A DNA stretch of 48,852 nt from Chloroflexota bacterium (GTDB lineage Bacteria; Chloroflexota; Anaerolineae; UBA4142): contig JACRBM010000003.1 in the NCBI GenBank assembly GCA_016219275.1, forward strand, positions 1-48,852. Direction: 5' to 3'. The position numbers and the translations under genes are program-made. The notes beneath the pieces were generated by a model. It saw only the letters and a list, made by a program, of their open reading frames with translations, made no database searches and had not been told where the DNA came from. Positions 8,688 to 17,267 of this stretch are shown one piece after another; position 1 is the stretch's first letter, and every line of letters starts with the position of its first letter.

Positions 8688-9149
8688 ATGTCTGCACGAA
8701 CAATCCTGGCTCCCCTTTTCATTCTTGCGCTTGCCGTGCTATTGATTGCATCGAGCAGTCCAGTCGCGGCGGATGAAGGGCGCTCACTCAAAACGAAACT
8801 CACGGGCGCGGCAGAGGCGCCGACACCCGGCGACCCCGACGGCAAAGGCAAGGCAAAGGTCGTACTCAATTCGGACGATCAGACGGTCTGCTTTGATATC
8901 AAGGTCAAAAAGGTCGCGCCGATCACTGCCGCACATATCCACATCGCGCCTGTTGGCGTCGCCGGTCCCGTGGTCGTGAGCTTTAACGTCCCGGTGAACG
9001 GACTCGAAGGTTGTGTGGGCGGCGTTTCACCCACTCTGATCAATGCGATCCGTCAGAACCCATCGGCGTACTATGTCAACGTCCACAATGCCGATTTTCC
9101 GGGAGGGGCATTGCGCGGTCAACTTGGCAGAGAGGATGATGACGATTAA
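8688..9149 (+). CDS. Secreted CHRD-domain protein
   Basis: A 153-residue exported protein. A signal peptide (MSARTILAPLFILALAVLLI, cleavage likely after PVAA) is followed by one CHRD domain: KTKLTGAAEAPTPGDPDGKG, CFDIKVKKVAPITAAHIH, then YYVNVHNADFPGGALRGQLG. CHRD domains are small beta-rich extracellular modules, first described in chordin, of unknown biochemical role in bacteria. It ends in an acidic EDDDD tail. The start at 8688 has GGAAGGAGA at good spacing. A strong terminator follows at 9156-9199, so it is a single-gene unit. Confidence 0.88.
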   Translation: MSARTILAPLFILALAVLLIASSSPVAADEGRSLKTKLTGAAEAPTPGDPDGKGKAKVVLNSDDQTVCFDIKVKKVAPITAAHIHIAPVGVAGPVVVSFNVPVNGLEGCVGGVSPTLINAIRQNPSAYYVNVHNADFPGGALRGQLGREDDDD

Positions 9150-9155
9150 TTGAGA

Positions 9156-9199
9156 CAAGACCTTTCAGGTCCACAGAACCTGAAAGGTCTTGCTTTTTT
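9156..9199 (+). terminator. Intrinsic terminator of the CHRD gene
   Basis: A 15-bp perfect stem (9156-9170 with 9178-9192), a 7-nt loop and then TTTTTT at 9194-9199. It begins 6 nt after the stop codon. Confidence 0.9.
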
Positions 9200-9350
9200 C
9201 TTGCTTGACACCACGAGTTGATAACTGGAGAGACACTTGGTCGGCTATCAAAACCTGGTGTTGGGGCAACCCAGTCGGTTTGATTCCGACACAGTGAAAT
9301 ACGAGACCTCAAAAAAATGGACGCGGTTAAATTTCAACCGCGTTCGTTCC

Positions 9351-10370
9351 CTACTTTGCCGTCCACTTGCCGATGCGTGCTTTCCACGCGGCTTGCCAAT
9401 CGTACTGCTTGACGCGCCACGTGCCGACGATGCCATACGGCACGAACAACACGAGCAAGATGTAGATCAAGCCGAACACCAACTGCCACACCGAGCCGAG
9501 CCACAGGTTGAGAAAGTATCCGAGCAGTTGCAAAACGCCCGCGCCCAACATCGGTCCGATGATCGTGCCGGATCCGCCGATGATCGCCATCAACAACGCG
9601 TTGATCGTCGTGCCCACTTCCATCGTCAGCGGCGTCGCGCTCTGATTCCACATCGCGTTCAACGCGCCGGCGAGCGCGGCGATGATGCCGGAGATGATCG
9701 TCGCTTGCACCTTGAAGACGAGCGTGTTGTAGCCAATCGAAGTCGCGCGCGCTTCGTTCTCGCGGATCGCCGCCCACACGCGACCCGACGGCGAATCCAC
9801 AAACAGTTTCACGAGCAAAAAGATCGCGACTGCAAACGCGAGCGAGAGGAAATAAAATTCAGTGCGATGCAAAGTCGGGCTGATCGCATCGGGAATTGGA
9901 ATGCCGTGCAGACCATCCTCTGCGCCCGTCCATTGTTTGAAATCGGTCGCCTCGACCAGGATGAACGCGACCGTCGCGAACGCGAGTGTGACCATCGCAA
10001 AGTAGACGCCGTGCACGCGCAACGACAACACGCCGATGATGAAACTTTCCACCGCGGCGATGACGATGACGGCGAAAATCGCAGCGGGCAACGACCACTG
10101 CGCGTACTTGACCAAGATGCCGAGCGCGTACGCGCCGGTGCCAAAAAATAAGGCGTGCCCGAATGACAGAATACCGGTGTGCCCCATTAAAATGTCATAA
10201 CTCAACGCGAACACGGCAAGAATAAAGACCTGGATCATCAACCCTTGACTGAACAGCGGCATGCCCTTGTTCAACGGTTCGCCGGTCAGGAACGCGATGG
10301 CGAACGGAAACGCGATGAGAGCAGCGAGGAGGATGAACAAACCAATGTGGCTTTTCAGAATTTTTTGCAT
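9351..10370 (-). CDS. livM: Liv-type ABC transporter permease LivM
   Basis: A 339-residue integral membrane permease of the branched-chain amino acid (HAAT) ABC family. It shows the LivM landmarks SYDILMGHTGILSFGHALFFG near the N-terminus and IIGGSGTIIGPMLGAGVLQLL near the C-terminus, with eight or more hydrophobic segments. It would form the membrane channel together with LivH (upstream gene at 10471), powered by LivG and LivF. It is the last gene of the transporter set and may end a transcript that begins at LivJ or further upstream. The substrate may be branched-chain amino acids, or an aromatic or aliphatic carboxylate given the acyl-CoA ligases nearby (inference). Confidence 0.92.
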   Translation of the reverse strand: MQKILKSHIGLFILLAALIAFPFAIAFLTGEPLNKGMPLFSQGLMIQVFILAVFALSYDILMGHTGILSFGHALFFGTGAYALGILVKYAQWSLPAAIFAVIVIAAVESFIIGVLSLRVHGVYFAMVTLAFATVAFILVEATDFKQWTGAEDGLHGIPIPDAISPTLHRTEFYFLSLAFAVAIFLLVKLFVDSPSGRVWAAIRENEARATSIGYNTLVFKVQATIISGIIAALAGALNAMWNQSATPLTMEVGTTINALLMAIIGGSGTIIGPMLGAGVLQLLGYFLNLWLGSVWQLVFGLIYILLVLFVPYGIVGTWRVKQYDWQAAWKARIGKWTAK

Positions 10371-10381
10371 GGTGCCTCTAT

Positions 10382-10450
10382 GGAAATGAGGGAAATGAGG
10401 GAAATGAAGGAAATGAGGTAAGTTTCTTCATTTCCTTCATTCCCCTTTTT
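10382..10450. repeat. GGAAATGAG tandem words with inverted copy
   Basis: The spacer between livH and livM is filled with about four 9-bp GGAAATGAG-like words, followed by the complementary CATTTCCTT words, giving a long imperfect hairpin. It is flanked on the plus side by T-runs. Confidence 0.7.
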
Positions 10451-10470
10451 TCCTTTTTTGCTTCCTTTCT

Positions 10471-11955
10471 TCAATCTTTCTTTCCAAAAATACCGGTCGG
10501 TTTCAAGAACAGCACGATCGCCATGATCAACACGGTGGAGGCGCGCGCAATTGCCGGCGAACCAGAAATCGAATCACTCATCCACGGCAGTTGAATGCCG
10601 GCGAGCACGATGTGATCGCCGTACGCGCGCGCGAGTCCGACGAGCAACGCGCCAATCGCCGCGCCCGGAATACTGCCCAAGCCGCCAATCACGACGACGA
10701 TGAACGCTTGCAAGAGAAATTCCATCGCCATCCCAGGATACACGCCCAGGAACGGCGCGGCGACGACGCCGCCCAAGCCGGCGAGCGCCGCGCCAATCCC
10801 AAAAACGAGCGTGAACACGCGGCGCACATTGATGCCGAGCGCCTCGACCATCTCGCTGTCTTGCACGCCTGCGCGAATAATCATGCCAAAGCGCGTGCGT
10901 TGCAGCAAGAGCGCAATCGCCAGCACCATGATGACGCCAATCAGGATGATGAACAAGCGATAACTGGGGAACGGTCGCCCCATCACAAAAACCGAATCGC
11001 AGTGTTGCGAAAACCACATCAGCAAATTATCGGATGGGCAATCCTTGCTCGCCGTGTTGAACCATTTCGGAATCTCCATGAACGCGCCGGCGGGTCCCCA
11101 CACGAATCGCACGACTTGATCGAATACAAACGTCAACCCGAGCGTCAACAAAATTTGGTAGATCGGTCGCGCGTAGAGCGGGCGAATCAAACCCCACTCC
11201 ATCAACGCGCCGAGCGCGCCGCCCGTCGCCGCGCCGACGACAATCGCCAGCAGAAATCGCCAGTTGCTGTCGGTGTTCAAAATGATTTGCTCGCCCGCAT
11301 CGCGCGCGAACAAGACGATCAACGCGGCGATGCCGAGTCCAACGACGAGCAACAGCGACTGCCGCGCCGGCGCTTGCAAGCGTTCGGCGGAACGCGTGGA
11401 TGCGCCCGCGCTGGCAACGACGCCCGCCGCAAACACGCCGGCGATTCGCATGAGCATCGTCCCGAGCGGCTCTTGCGCTTCGGCAGTCGGAATGACCTTG
11501 CCTGTCATCGTCATGCCCATCGCGACGAGTTTGTCAATCGGAAAATCGCGCGCCGCGATCATCGCGATGACGAACGCGATGAGAAACGCCAGCCAACGCC
11601 CCCAACGCGGCAACGCGATGAATCGCGCGAGGATTGGACTGAGCGCGAAACCGGCGACGAGCGCGAACAAGAGCGGTCCCGTGTTGAAGAGCAAACGCGG
11701 ATTGGTGTAGAACGTCCAGCCCGCGTACGCGCCCAGCATAAAGAGCGAGCCGTGCGCGAAATTCAACACATCCATCAAGCCAAAGATCAGCGACACGCCC
11801 GACGCGACGAGAAAGTACAACGCGGCGAGGGTGACGCCGGAGAGAATGATGCTCGACGCGGTCGGTCCACTCATTCCATTGAACATGAGCGCGAGGACGA
11901 GCACGACGATGAGTGCCGTGATTAACGTGTTTCGATTTTGTGTGATTAAAGTCAT
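10471..11955 (-). CDS. livH: Liv-type ABC transporter permease LivH with a large insertion
   Basis: A 494-residue permease. LivH proteins are usually about 290-300 residues. The N-terminal part (GLMDVLNFAHGSLFMLGAY, residues 60-76) and the C-terminal two-thirds (from about residue 233: GALMEWGLIRPLY, then TRFGMIIRAG and VVIGGLGSIPGAAIGALLVG) are typical. Residues about 85-230 are an extra block with three or four hydrophobic helices and a hydrophilic loop around TGKVIPTAEAQEPLG. The frame runs through without a break, so this looks like a real insertion, not an error. The start at 11955 (MTLITQNR) is preferred; a longer frame begins in spacer repeats. Confidence 0.88.
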   Translation of the reverse strand: MTLITQNRNTLITALIVVLVLALMFNGMSGPTASSIILSGVTLAALYFLVASGVSLIFGLMDVLNFAHGSLFMLGAYAGWTFYTNPRLLFNTGPLLFALVAGFALSPILARFIALPRWGRWLAFLIAFVIAMIAARDFPIDKLVAMGMTMTGKVIPTAEAQEPLGTMLMRIAGVFAAGVVASAGASTRSAERLQAPARQSLLLVVGLGIAALIVLFARDAGEQIILNTDSNWRFLLAIVVGAATGGALGALMEWGLIRPLYARPIYQILLTLGLTFVFDQVVRFVWGPAGAFMEIPKWFNTASKDCPSDNLLMWFSQHCDSVFVMGRPFPSYRLFIILIGVIMVLAIALLLQRTRFGMIIRAGVQDSEMVEALGINVRRVFTLVFGIGAALAGLGGVVAAPFLGVYPGMAMEFLLQAFIVVVIGGLGSIPGAAIGALLVGLARAYGDHIVLAGIQLPWMSDSISGSPAIARASTVLIMAIVLFLKPTGIFGKKD

Positions 11956-11972
11956 GGTTGGCTCACTGAACG

Positions 11973-12015
11973 ATTCGTGATTCGTGGCACGTAAAATCAC
12001 GAATTACGAATTACG
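11973..12015. repeat. ATTCGTG/CGAATTA heptamer hairpin
   Basis: Two ATTCGTG units (11973-11986) face two CGAATTA units (12000-12013) across a short loop, so the spacer between livF and livH folds as a hairpin. The same TAATTCG word occurs four times inside the ligase gene at 22720-22747. Confidence 0.65.
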
Positions 12016-12018
12016 CAT

Positions 12019-12729
12019 TTACGCTTGCGCCGCGCCGAGGTAGCGCTGAATCGTCGCGCGGTCTTGTACCAATTCTTTCATCGCGCCGTGTTGAACCGAC
12101 TTGCCGTCGTCAATCAAATAGTACGAATCGGCAAGCTGGCTCGCCATCCGAAAATTTTGCTCGACGAGCAAGATCGTCGTGTGCGCGCTGAGCCGGCGAA
12201 TGGATTCCATCAACTGTTCGATCAAGATCGGCGCGAGACCTTCGCTCGGTTCGTCAATCAGCAACAAACGATTGTCCGGCACGAGCGCGCGCGCAATCGC
12301 GAGCATTTGCTGTTGCCCGCCCGATAATTGTCCCGCCGGTAGTTTCGTAAATTTCTTGAGATCGGGGAACAAGCCGAAAATCATGTCGCCGCGTTGCGCG
12401 AGGTCGCCTTTTTTGCGCTCGGCGATTTTCAAGTTTTCTTCGACGGTCAGCGCGCGAAAAATCGCGCGATTCTCCGGCACGTACCCGATGCCAAGCGCGG
12501 CAATGTCGTACGGGCGGCGTCCGCGAATATCCGCGCCGGCAAAGACCACCTTGCCTTCGCGCGGCGGGCGCAAGCCGATGATGGATTTCAGCGTCGTCGT
12601 CTTGCCCGCGCCGTTGCGACCCAGGAGCGCGGTGATGCTTCCTTCGGCAACCGACAACGTGATGCCTTCGAGAATGTGAAACTGACCGATGAAAGTTTGG
12701 ATGGTGTCTAGTTCGAGAATGTTGGGCAT
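12019..12729 (-). CDS. livF: Liv-type ABC transporter ATP-binding protein LivF
   Basis: A 236-residue cytoplasmic ATPase of the HAAT family. It has Walker A (GRNGAGKTTTLKS), the signature LSGGQQQMLAIARAL and Walker B (LLLIDEPSEGLAP), the SEGLAP form being typical of LivF. Its start codon overlaps the livG stop codon by one base (TAATG), so the two are translationally coupled. It partners with LivG to drive the LivH-LivM channel. Confidence 0.94.
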   Translation of the reverse strand: MPNILELDTIQTFIGQFHILEGITLSVAEGSITALLGRNGAGKTTTLKSIIGLRPPREGKVVFAGADIRGRRPYDIAALGIGYVPENRAIFRALTVEENLKIAERKKGDLAQRGDMIFGLFPDLKKFTKLPAGQLSGGQQQMLAIARALVPDNRLLLIDEPSEGLAPILIEQLMESIRRLSAHTTILLVEQNFRMASQLADSYYLIDDGKSVQHGAMKELVQDRATIQRYLGAAQA

Positions 12730-13490
12730 TAGTGATACAACTCCCCCAAATACGCCTTCTGCACTTGCTCATTCGCGCCAATTTCCGTCGGCGTTCCTTC
12801 CGCCAGCACCTTGCCATAGTGCATCACCGTGATCGCGTCGGAGACATTCATCACGACATCCATGTTGTGCTCGACGAGAAGAATCGTCTTGTTGCCTTGT
12901 TGGCGAACCTCGGCAATGAGCGCCATGAGTTGCGGCACCTGTTCGGATGCCATGCCCGCGGTCGGCTCATCGAGCAAGAGCACCTGGGGATCCGAGGCAA
13001 GCAGGATGCCCAGTTCGAGTTTGCGTTTATCACCGTGCGGCAAAACACTCGCGAGCAAATCGCCTTTGCCTTTCAAGCCAACTTGTTCGACGATTCGCCA
13101 CGCGCGCTCGGCGTACTTTTTGAAACTCGCCGCGGGCGCAAACAGATTCAGGTTATCGCGTCCCATCGCTTGCGCGGCAAGGCGAACATTTTCAAACACC
13201 GAGAGATTGGGAAAGACATTCGTGATTTGATACGAGCGACCGATGCCAAGATGCGCGATGCGATGCGGCGGTTGCGCCGTGATGTCGCGTCCGCGATAAA
13301 TCACGCGCCCGGCGCTGGGCTTGAACACACCGCTCAACAAATTGAACAGCGTCGTCTTCCCCGCGCCATTCGGTCCGATGATCGAATGGAGCGAACCGGC
13401 GCGCACCTTGAGCGACACATCTTCGACGGCGACCAACCCGCCGAAATCTTTGCGGAGATGTTCTGCTTCGAGAATGATTGGATCGTCCAT
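12729..13490 (-). CDS. livG: Liv-type ABC transporter ATP-binding protein LivG
   Basis: A 253-residue ATPase with Walker A (GPNGAGKTTLFNLLSG), Q-loop region YQITNVFPNLSVFENV, Walker B (LLLDEPTAGMA) and the C-terminal LivG-type segment HYGKVLAEGTPTEI. The signature region reads SVLPHGDKRKLELG, lacking the usual LSGGQ. This divergence is common among LivG proteins, which often have LxHGxQR in that place. It is coupled to livF downstream and separated from livJ upstream by a 73-nt hairpin spacer. Confidence 0.93.
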   Translation of the reverse strand: MDDPIILEAEHLRKDFGGLVAVEDVSLKVRAGSLHSIIGPNGAGKTTLFNLLSGVFKPSAGRVIYRGRDITAQPPHRIAHLGIGRSYQITNVFPNLSVFENVRLAAQAMGRDNLNLFAPAASFKKYAERAWRIVEQVGLKGKGDLLASVLPHGDKRKLELGILLASDPQVLLLDEPTAGMASEQVPQLMALIAEVRQQGNKTILLVEHNMDVVMNVSDAITVMHYGKVLAEGTPTEIGANEQVQKAYLGELYH

Positions 13491-13514
13491 AGTAAATCCA
13501 CAAGGATGAGGATG

Positions 13515-13550
13515 AAGGATGAAGGATGATACAATTCATCCTTCATCCTT
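13515..13550. repeat. AGGATGA heptamer hairpin
   Basis: A perfect 15-bp stem (13515-13529 with 13536-13550) made of AGGATGA words, in the livJ-livG spacer. It could act as a transcript processing or attenuation signal, allowing more binding protein than ATPase to be made. That is an inference. Confidence 0.75.
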
Positions 13551-13563
13551 CTGACTTTATCCT

Positions 13564-14937
13564 TTATTTTTTGGGACAGCGACTGGCGTACTCGCCTTCG
13601 AGCGTACAGGTCGGCGCGGTCTCTTCCGGTTTCAGATCGGACAAGAGTTCAAAGAATTTGAAATCGGCATCGGTCACATTGGTGAGTTTCGCGACGTACA
13701 TATTTTGCAACATGACGTGATCGTAATCGCGTACGGTGTACTTGCCTTTTGGTCCGTCGAAACTCAGTTTCTCAAGCACCGGGATCAATTTGTCCGCCGT
13801 GGCATCGCCGTTCGTCGCCTTCAAGCCGGCGACGAGCATTTGCGCGGCAGTGAAACCGCCTTCGGTGAACAGGTCCGGCGCCGATTTGAATTTCTCTTTG
13901 TGTTTCTGGACGAGCCAATCGTTGATCGGATTTTTCGGCATGGTGTAGTGATAGACGATCAACCCTGACGCACCGGTCGCATTCGCGTAACCCGCTTTGA
14001 GCGTTTGATTATCGCCCATGCCGGTGTACACTTGCATCGTCTTGAACACGCCGAGTTGTTGCATCTGCGTAAAGAGCGGAACGAAACCTGCGCCCGCCCA
14101 AGTGACGATGAGCACTTCGGCTTTCGTGTCCAACACTTTTTGCAGATACGGCGTAAAGTCTTTGGCATCCTGCGGGATGTAGATCGCGCCGGCTTTGTCT
14201 TTCGAATCGTTGATCGCGAATGTACCGCCGTTCGCCTTCACGACATCGTAGAAACCGCCCGCCGAGCCATAGCCGAACGCATAGTCGGGCGCGATTTGTA
14301 CATACGTCTTGCCGAGTTTCTTGAGCGCCGCGCCGCTGGCGAGCGCGTCTTGTACGCTCGTGCGCGATGTGCGGAAGACGTACGGATTGAAATTCTTGCC
14401 GGTCAAATCCGGCGACGCCGCCGGTTGCGCGATGTAAATCTTTTTGTTCTGCTTGGCGAGTTCCGCTACCGCCAGCGCGACGCCGGAACTGGGCACGCCG
14501 ACGAGAACATCCACACCCTCTTTTTCGATCAGGTCACGCGCGACCTGGGTGCCGACATCGGTCTTGGACGCGGTGTCTTTGGTGATGATTTGAATCGGAC
14601 GACCCGCGACATTGTTCTTGCCTTCGGTCGCGTATTCGAGACCGAGCGCAAAACCGTTCTCAAGCAACGGACCATAGATCGCAAGCGCGCCGGATTGATC
14701 GGTGAGCAAACCGATTTTGAGCGGCTTGGCTTCGGGGGCTTTGGTTGGTTCCGGCGCTTTAGTCGCGGCGGGCACGGCGGTCGCGACCGGCGCCTTGGTC
14801 GGTTCAACCGCGGCTTTGGTCGGTTGCGCCGGTACGGCGGTCGGTGCGGGTGGCTTGGTCGGCTCGGGCGTTGGTGAAGCGCACGCGACGACGATGAATG
14901 CCAGCGCGATGAGCGCGAGCAGTGTAAACTTTTTCAT
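13564..14937 (-). CDS. livJ: Liv-type ABC transporter substrate-binding lipoprotein
   Basis: A 457-residue periplasmic-binding-fold lipoprotein. The signal ends in the lipobox VVAC (Cys19) and is followed by a Pro/Thr-rich linker of about 60 residues. The mature part (from KPLKIGLLTDQSGALAIYG) is a Leu/Ile/Val-binding-like type I fold: GVDVLVGVPSSGVALAVAE, QDAKDFTPYLQKVLDTKAEVL and so on. The C-terminal segment KYTVRDYDHVMLQNMYVAKL is typical of HAAT receptors for amino acids or carboxylates. The start at 14937 has GGAGGAGAAG directly upstream; the upstream open frame is spacer repeat. It is likely the first gene of the transporter operon. Confidence 0.92.
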   Translation of the reverse strand: MKKFTLLALIALAFIVVACASPTPEPTKPPAPTAVPAQPTKAAVEPTKAPVATAVPAATKAPEPTKAPEAKPLKIGLLTDQSGALAIYGPLLENGFALGLEYATEGKNNVAGRPIQIITKDTASKTDVGTQVARDLIEKEGVDVLVGVPSSGVALAVAELAKQNKKIYIAQPAASPDLTGKNFNPYVFRTSRTSVQDALASGAALKKLGKTYVQIAPDYAFGYGSAGGFYDVVKANGGTFAINDSKDKAGAIYIPQDAKDFTPYLQKVLDTKAEVLIVTWAGAGFVPLFTQMQQLGVFKTMQVYTGMGDNQTLKAGYANATGASGLIVYHYTMPKNPINDWLVQKHKEKFKSAPDLFTEGGFTAAQMLVAGLKATNGDATADKLIPVLEKLSFDGPKGKYTVRDYDHVMLQNMYVAKLTNVTDADFKFFELLSDLKPEETAPTCTLEGEYASRCPKK

Positions 14938-14953
14938 TTCTTCTCCTCCAGTT

Positions 14954-14992
14954 TTGGAAATTGGAAATTGGAAATTGGAAATTGGAAATTGG
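14954..14992. repeat. TTGGAAA heptamer array
   Basis: About 5.5 tandem copies of the 7-bp word TTGGAAA between livJ and the hydrolase gene. No inverted partner is present. Confidence 0.9.
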
Positions 14993-15013
14993 CTGATGCT
15001 TGTAATCACCTCC

Positions 15014-15811
15014 TCACTCACGATGCTGGGATAAAAATCCGAGAACGAGACTGTTGAACGTTTGCGCTTGTTCCCACATCACCGAGTGTCCCGCGCGCGG
15101 AATGATCGCGTACTCGGCGTGCGGAATTTCTACCGCGATTTTGTCCGCATAGCGACGCGGTTTCAATCCATCGTCTTCGCCGACGATCAACAAGGTTGGC
15201 GCGGTGATGCGATGCAGTTCCAACGTGATGTTCAAGTTGAGAAACGCTTGCGTGAGATTGACGACTGCATCGAAATCGAGACGCGCGTACCGCGCGCGCG
15301 CCTGTTCCAGCGCGGGCGCGTTGTCCGCGATCCAGCGCGCGCTAAAGTTGAACGGATACGTCACGCGAAAGAACAAGTCTGGGTCGTGACGCTTCGCCGC
15401 GTCGAGCCACATCTCGCCGATACCGCGCAGGACCGCGTCAATTTCGCTCACCGTCGCGGCGACGATCAGATTCGCCGTTTTCTGCGGATACCTGTACGCA
15501 AAAATCAAACTAATCTCCGCGCCGTACGATACGCCGCCGATGTGAGCGCGCGCGACGCCGAGCGCGTCGAGCAACGCGGCAAGATCGTCCGCGTGTTGCT
15601 CCATCGAGTATGGCTCGCGCGGATGATCCGATTGCCATTGCCCGCGACAATCGTACAGCAACACGCGGTACTGTTTCGCAAACGCCGATGTCTGGAATGC
15701 CCAACTTGCGGTGCTCATCAAAATCCCGTTCGACAAGATGAGCACCTCCGCGTTTTCCGGTCCGTGCCACTCGTAATAAAATTCGATTCCGTTCGCGTGA
15801 ATCTTTGGCAT
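15014..15811 (-). CDS. Alpha/beta-hydrolase
   Basis: A 265-residue alpha/beta-hydrolase fold enzyme. It shows the oxyanion region LSNGILMST, a nucleophile elbow GGVSYGAE (Ser in GxSxG form), an acid in LLIVGEDDGL and the terminal catalytic His in RAGHSVMWEQ. Relatives include 3-oxoadipate enol-lactonases and other small ester or thioester hydrolases, and the true substrate is unknown. The opening MPKIHANGIEFYYEWHG is almost the same as that of the hydrolase at 24241, so the two are probably paralogues within one gene set. It lies between the ligase/MaoC genes and the Liv importer. Confidence 0.85.
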   Translation of the reverse strand: MPKIHANGIEFYYEWHGPENAEVLILSNGILMSTASWAFQTSAFAKQYRVLLYDCRGQWQSDHPREPYSMEQHADDLAALLDALGVARAHIGGVSYGAEISLIFAYRYPQKTANLIVAATVSEIDAVLRGIGEMWLDAAKRHDPDLFFRVTYPFNFSARWIADNAPALEQARARYARLDFDAVVNLTQAFLNLNITLELHRITAPTLLIVGEDDGLKPRRYADKIAVEIPHAEYAIIPRAGHSVMWEQAQTFNSLVLGFLSQHRE

Positions 15812-15872
15812 AAGATATTTTTATCCCGCGAATCTCCGCCACTGTAGAGTCGCAACCGAGAATCTGGAATTC

Positions 15873-15945
15873 ACCGCAGGCGCGGAGAACGCGGAGTTTT
15901 TTACATCAATTTCTCTGCGACCTCTGCGCTCTCGGCGACTCTGCG
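15873..15945. repeat. Spacer quasi-palindrome
   Basis: The 158-nt gap before the hydrolase holds GCGGAGAACGCGGAG-type words and their inverted form (CTCTGCG, CTCTGCGCTCTC). It is one of several such spacers in this minus-strand cluster. Confidence 0.5.
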
Positions 15946-15969
15946 TAAAATTTTCGCAGCGAATTTATG

Positions 15970-16338
15970 TTACGCCACATCCTTGACGAGTACCAACGCT
16001 TCGCCCTCACACACACTTTCACCGCGCGCATTGATGCACATGGTCCGCAGATTCACCAACTCTTTGTCGGAGCGCACGCGCACGATCTCCACCGTCGCGG
16101 TGATTTCTTCGCCAACGTGCGCGGGCGCGGGAAACGCGAGTTTTTGTTTCAGCCAATTCGTGCCGCGTCCCGGCAACTCCGTGCCCATCAAACACGAGAA
16201 CATGCCACTGAGCAAGGGACCTGGGATGGACGATACCTCGTTCGCCGCGATGCCCGCGAGCGACGCATACTCGGCGAGATCGTTTGCCGTGAATGTGCGT
16301 CGCAACGCCGCCGCTTGTCCGATTTGAAAATTCTTCAT
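15970..16338 (-). CDS. MaoC-fold (hotdog) protein lacking the hydratase motif
   Basis: A 122-residue single-hotdog protein (MKNFQIGQAAALRRTFTAND ... KLAFPAPAHVGEEITATVEI ... GESVCEGEALV). Length and fold match MaoC-type (R)-enoyl-CoA hydratases. However, the usual catalytic stretch GDxNPxHxDxxxA is replaced by AGIAANEVSSIPGPLLSGMF, so the Asp and His are absent and the loop is shortened. It may be a non-catalytic subunit pairing with another MaoC protein, or a thioester-binding relative. The start at 16338 is chosen by alignment with the other two MaoC genes here; an in-frame ATG at 16359 lies in a repeat element. Confidence 0.75.
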   Translation of the reverse strand: MKNFQIGQAAALRRTFTANDLAEYASLAGIAANEVSSIPGPLLSGMFSCLMGTELPGRGTNWLKQKLAFPAPAHVGEEITATVEIVRVRSDKELVNLRTMCINARGESVCEGEALVLVKDVA

Positions 16339-16356
16339 GGTGTTTCTTTGGTTTGT

Positions 16357-16437
16357 CATGGCGAGGGCGATTTTTGCCCGAAGCAATCCCCAACCCCACC
16401 CCGCCCTCCCCTTTGCAAGGGGAGGGTGAGGGAGGGG
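16357..16437. repeat. Dispersed palindromic spacer elements (TCAT-GCGAG and CCCTCCCC types)
   Basis: Two elements in tandem. One is a degraded GTCATGGCGAG...GAAGCAATCCCC half-element like those at 19290 and 36174. The other is a CCCTCCCCTTTGCAAGGGG hairpin related to the one at 30829-30873. Confidence 0.6.
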
Positions 16438-17196
16438 TCAACGTTTCTGCAAAAACTCCGCTATGCCTTGTTGCGCTTCGGGCGTCACGATTTGTTGAAC
16501 GAATTCGCGCCGTTCCGCTTCCAGTCGCGCGGCGAGCGCGTTGACATCGCCCCATAGCAAGCATTTCGTCCGCTGGATGCTTCCCAGTTTTTTCGCGGCA
16601 ATATCGTTTGCCACCGCGCGCGCTTCGTCACGGATTTTTTCGCTCGGCACGATTCCGTTCGCGATGCCCCATGCGACTGCCTGCTCGGACGTGATCGTTT
16701 CATTTCGCATCAACACGCGTGCGGCGCGCGGCGCGCCGATCTTGTTCGGCAACAGCGCGGTCCAGCCGCCGTCGGGGCTGAAACCGACGACGGAATAGTA
16801 CGGCGTGAAACTCGCTTGCGGCGCGAGCAGAACCACATCGCACGCGAGCACGAGACCTACTGAGCCCCCGGTGACGATGCCGTGCACCGCGCCGACAATT
16901 GGTTGCGGCAGTGCGATCATCGCGACAATCACTTGATTGAGCGCGCCGACGATCTCGTTCGCGTACGGTTCGATGTTGTCGCGATGGTCGTAAAACGCCT
17001 GCACGTCGCCGCCAGTCGAAAACGAGCGACCGTTCGCCTGCAGAATCATCACGCGCGCGTCCGACTGTTTGATGTCATCAATCGCGGACAACATCGCGCG
17101 CAAAAATTCCGGCACAAGACTGTTGTGTCGTTCCATGCGATTCAGTGTTAGCGTTGCAATCGCGCCATCACGTTCAAGAAGAACATTCATCGGCAT
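16438..17196 (-). CDS. Enoyl-CoA hydratase/isomerase family protein (PaaG-like)
   Basis: A 252-residue crotonase-fold enzyme. The CoA-binding oxyanion-hole segments are FSTGGDVQAF and HGIVTGGSVGLVLACD. At the catalytic position it carries GFSPDGGWTALLP, the PaaG-like SPDGG form in which an Asp replaces the two hydratase glutamates. Isomerase chemistry on an enoyl-CoA is therefore more likely than hydration (inference from the motif). The start at 17196 or at the second Met at 17190 cannot be separated; neither has a clear ribosome site. Confidence 0.85.
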   Translation of the reverse strand: MPMNVLLERDGAIATLTLNRMERHNSLVPEFLRAMLSAIDDIKQSDARVMILQANGRSFSTGGDVQAFYDHRDNIEPYANEIVGALNQVIVAMIALPQPIVGAVHGIVTGGSVGLVLACDVVLLAPQASFTPYYSVVGFSPDGGWTALLPNKIGAPRAARVLMRNETITSEQAVAWGIANGIVPSEKIRDEARAVANDIAAKKLGSIQRTKCLLWGDVNALAARLEAERREFVQQIVTPEAQQGIAEFLQKR

Positions 17197-17207
17197 AATT
17201 ATTTTCG

Positions 17208-17267
17208 CCCACGAAGGACACGAAGAGACACGAAATTATTTTTCGTGAACTTGGTGATCTTCGTGGG
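17208..17267. repeat. CACGAAG hairpin overlapping a gene end
   Basis: CCCACGAAG (17208-17216) pairs with CTTCGTGGG (17259-17267), with further CACGAA words between. The right part encodes the last residues (SHEDHQVHEK) of the MaoC protein at 17236-17655, so that C-terminal tail is repeat-derived. Confidence 0.65.

Noticed and set aside
9262-9300. tRNA-like T-arm (GTCGG, loop TTTGATT, CCGAC) after a variable-arm-like stem
   Set aside because: No acceptor-stem partner for the bases after the arm, and no proper anticodon or D arm upstream. At best it is a degraded tRNA fragment.
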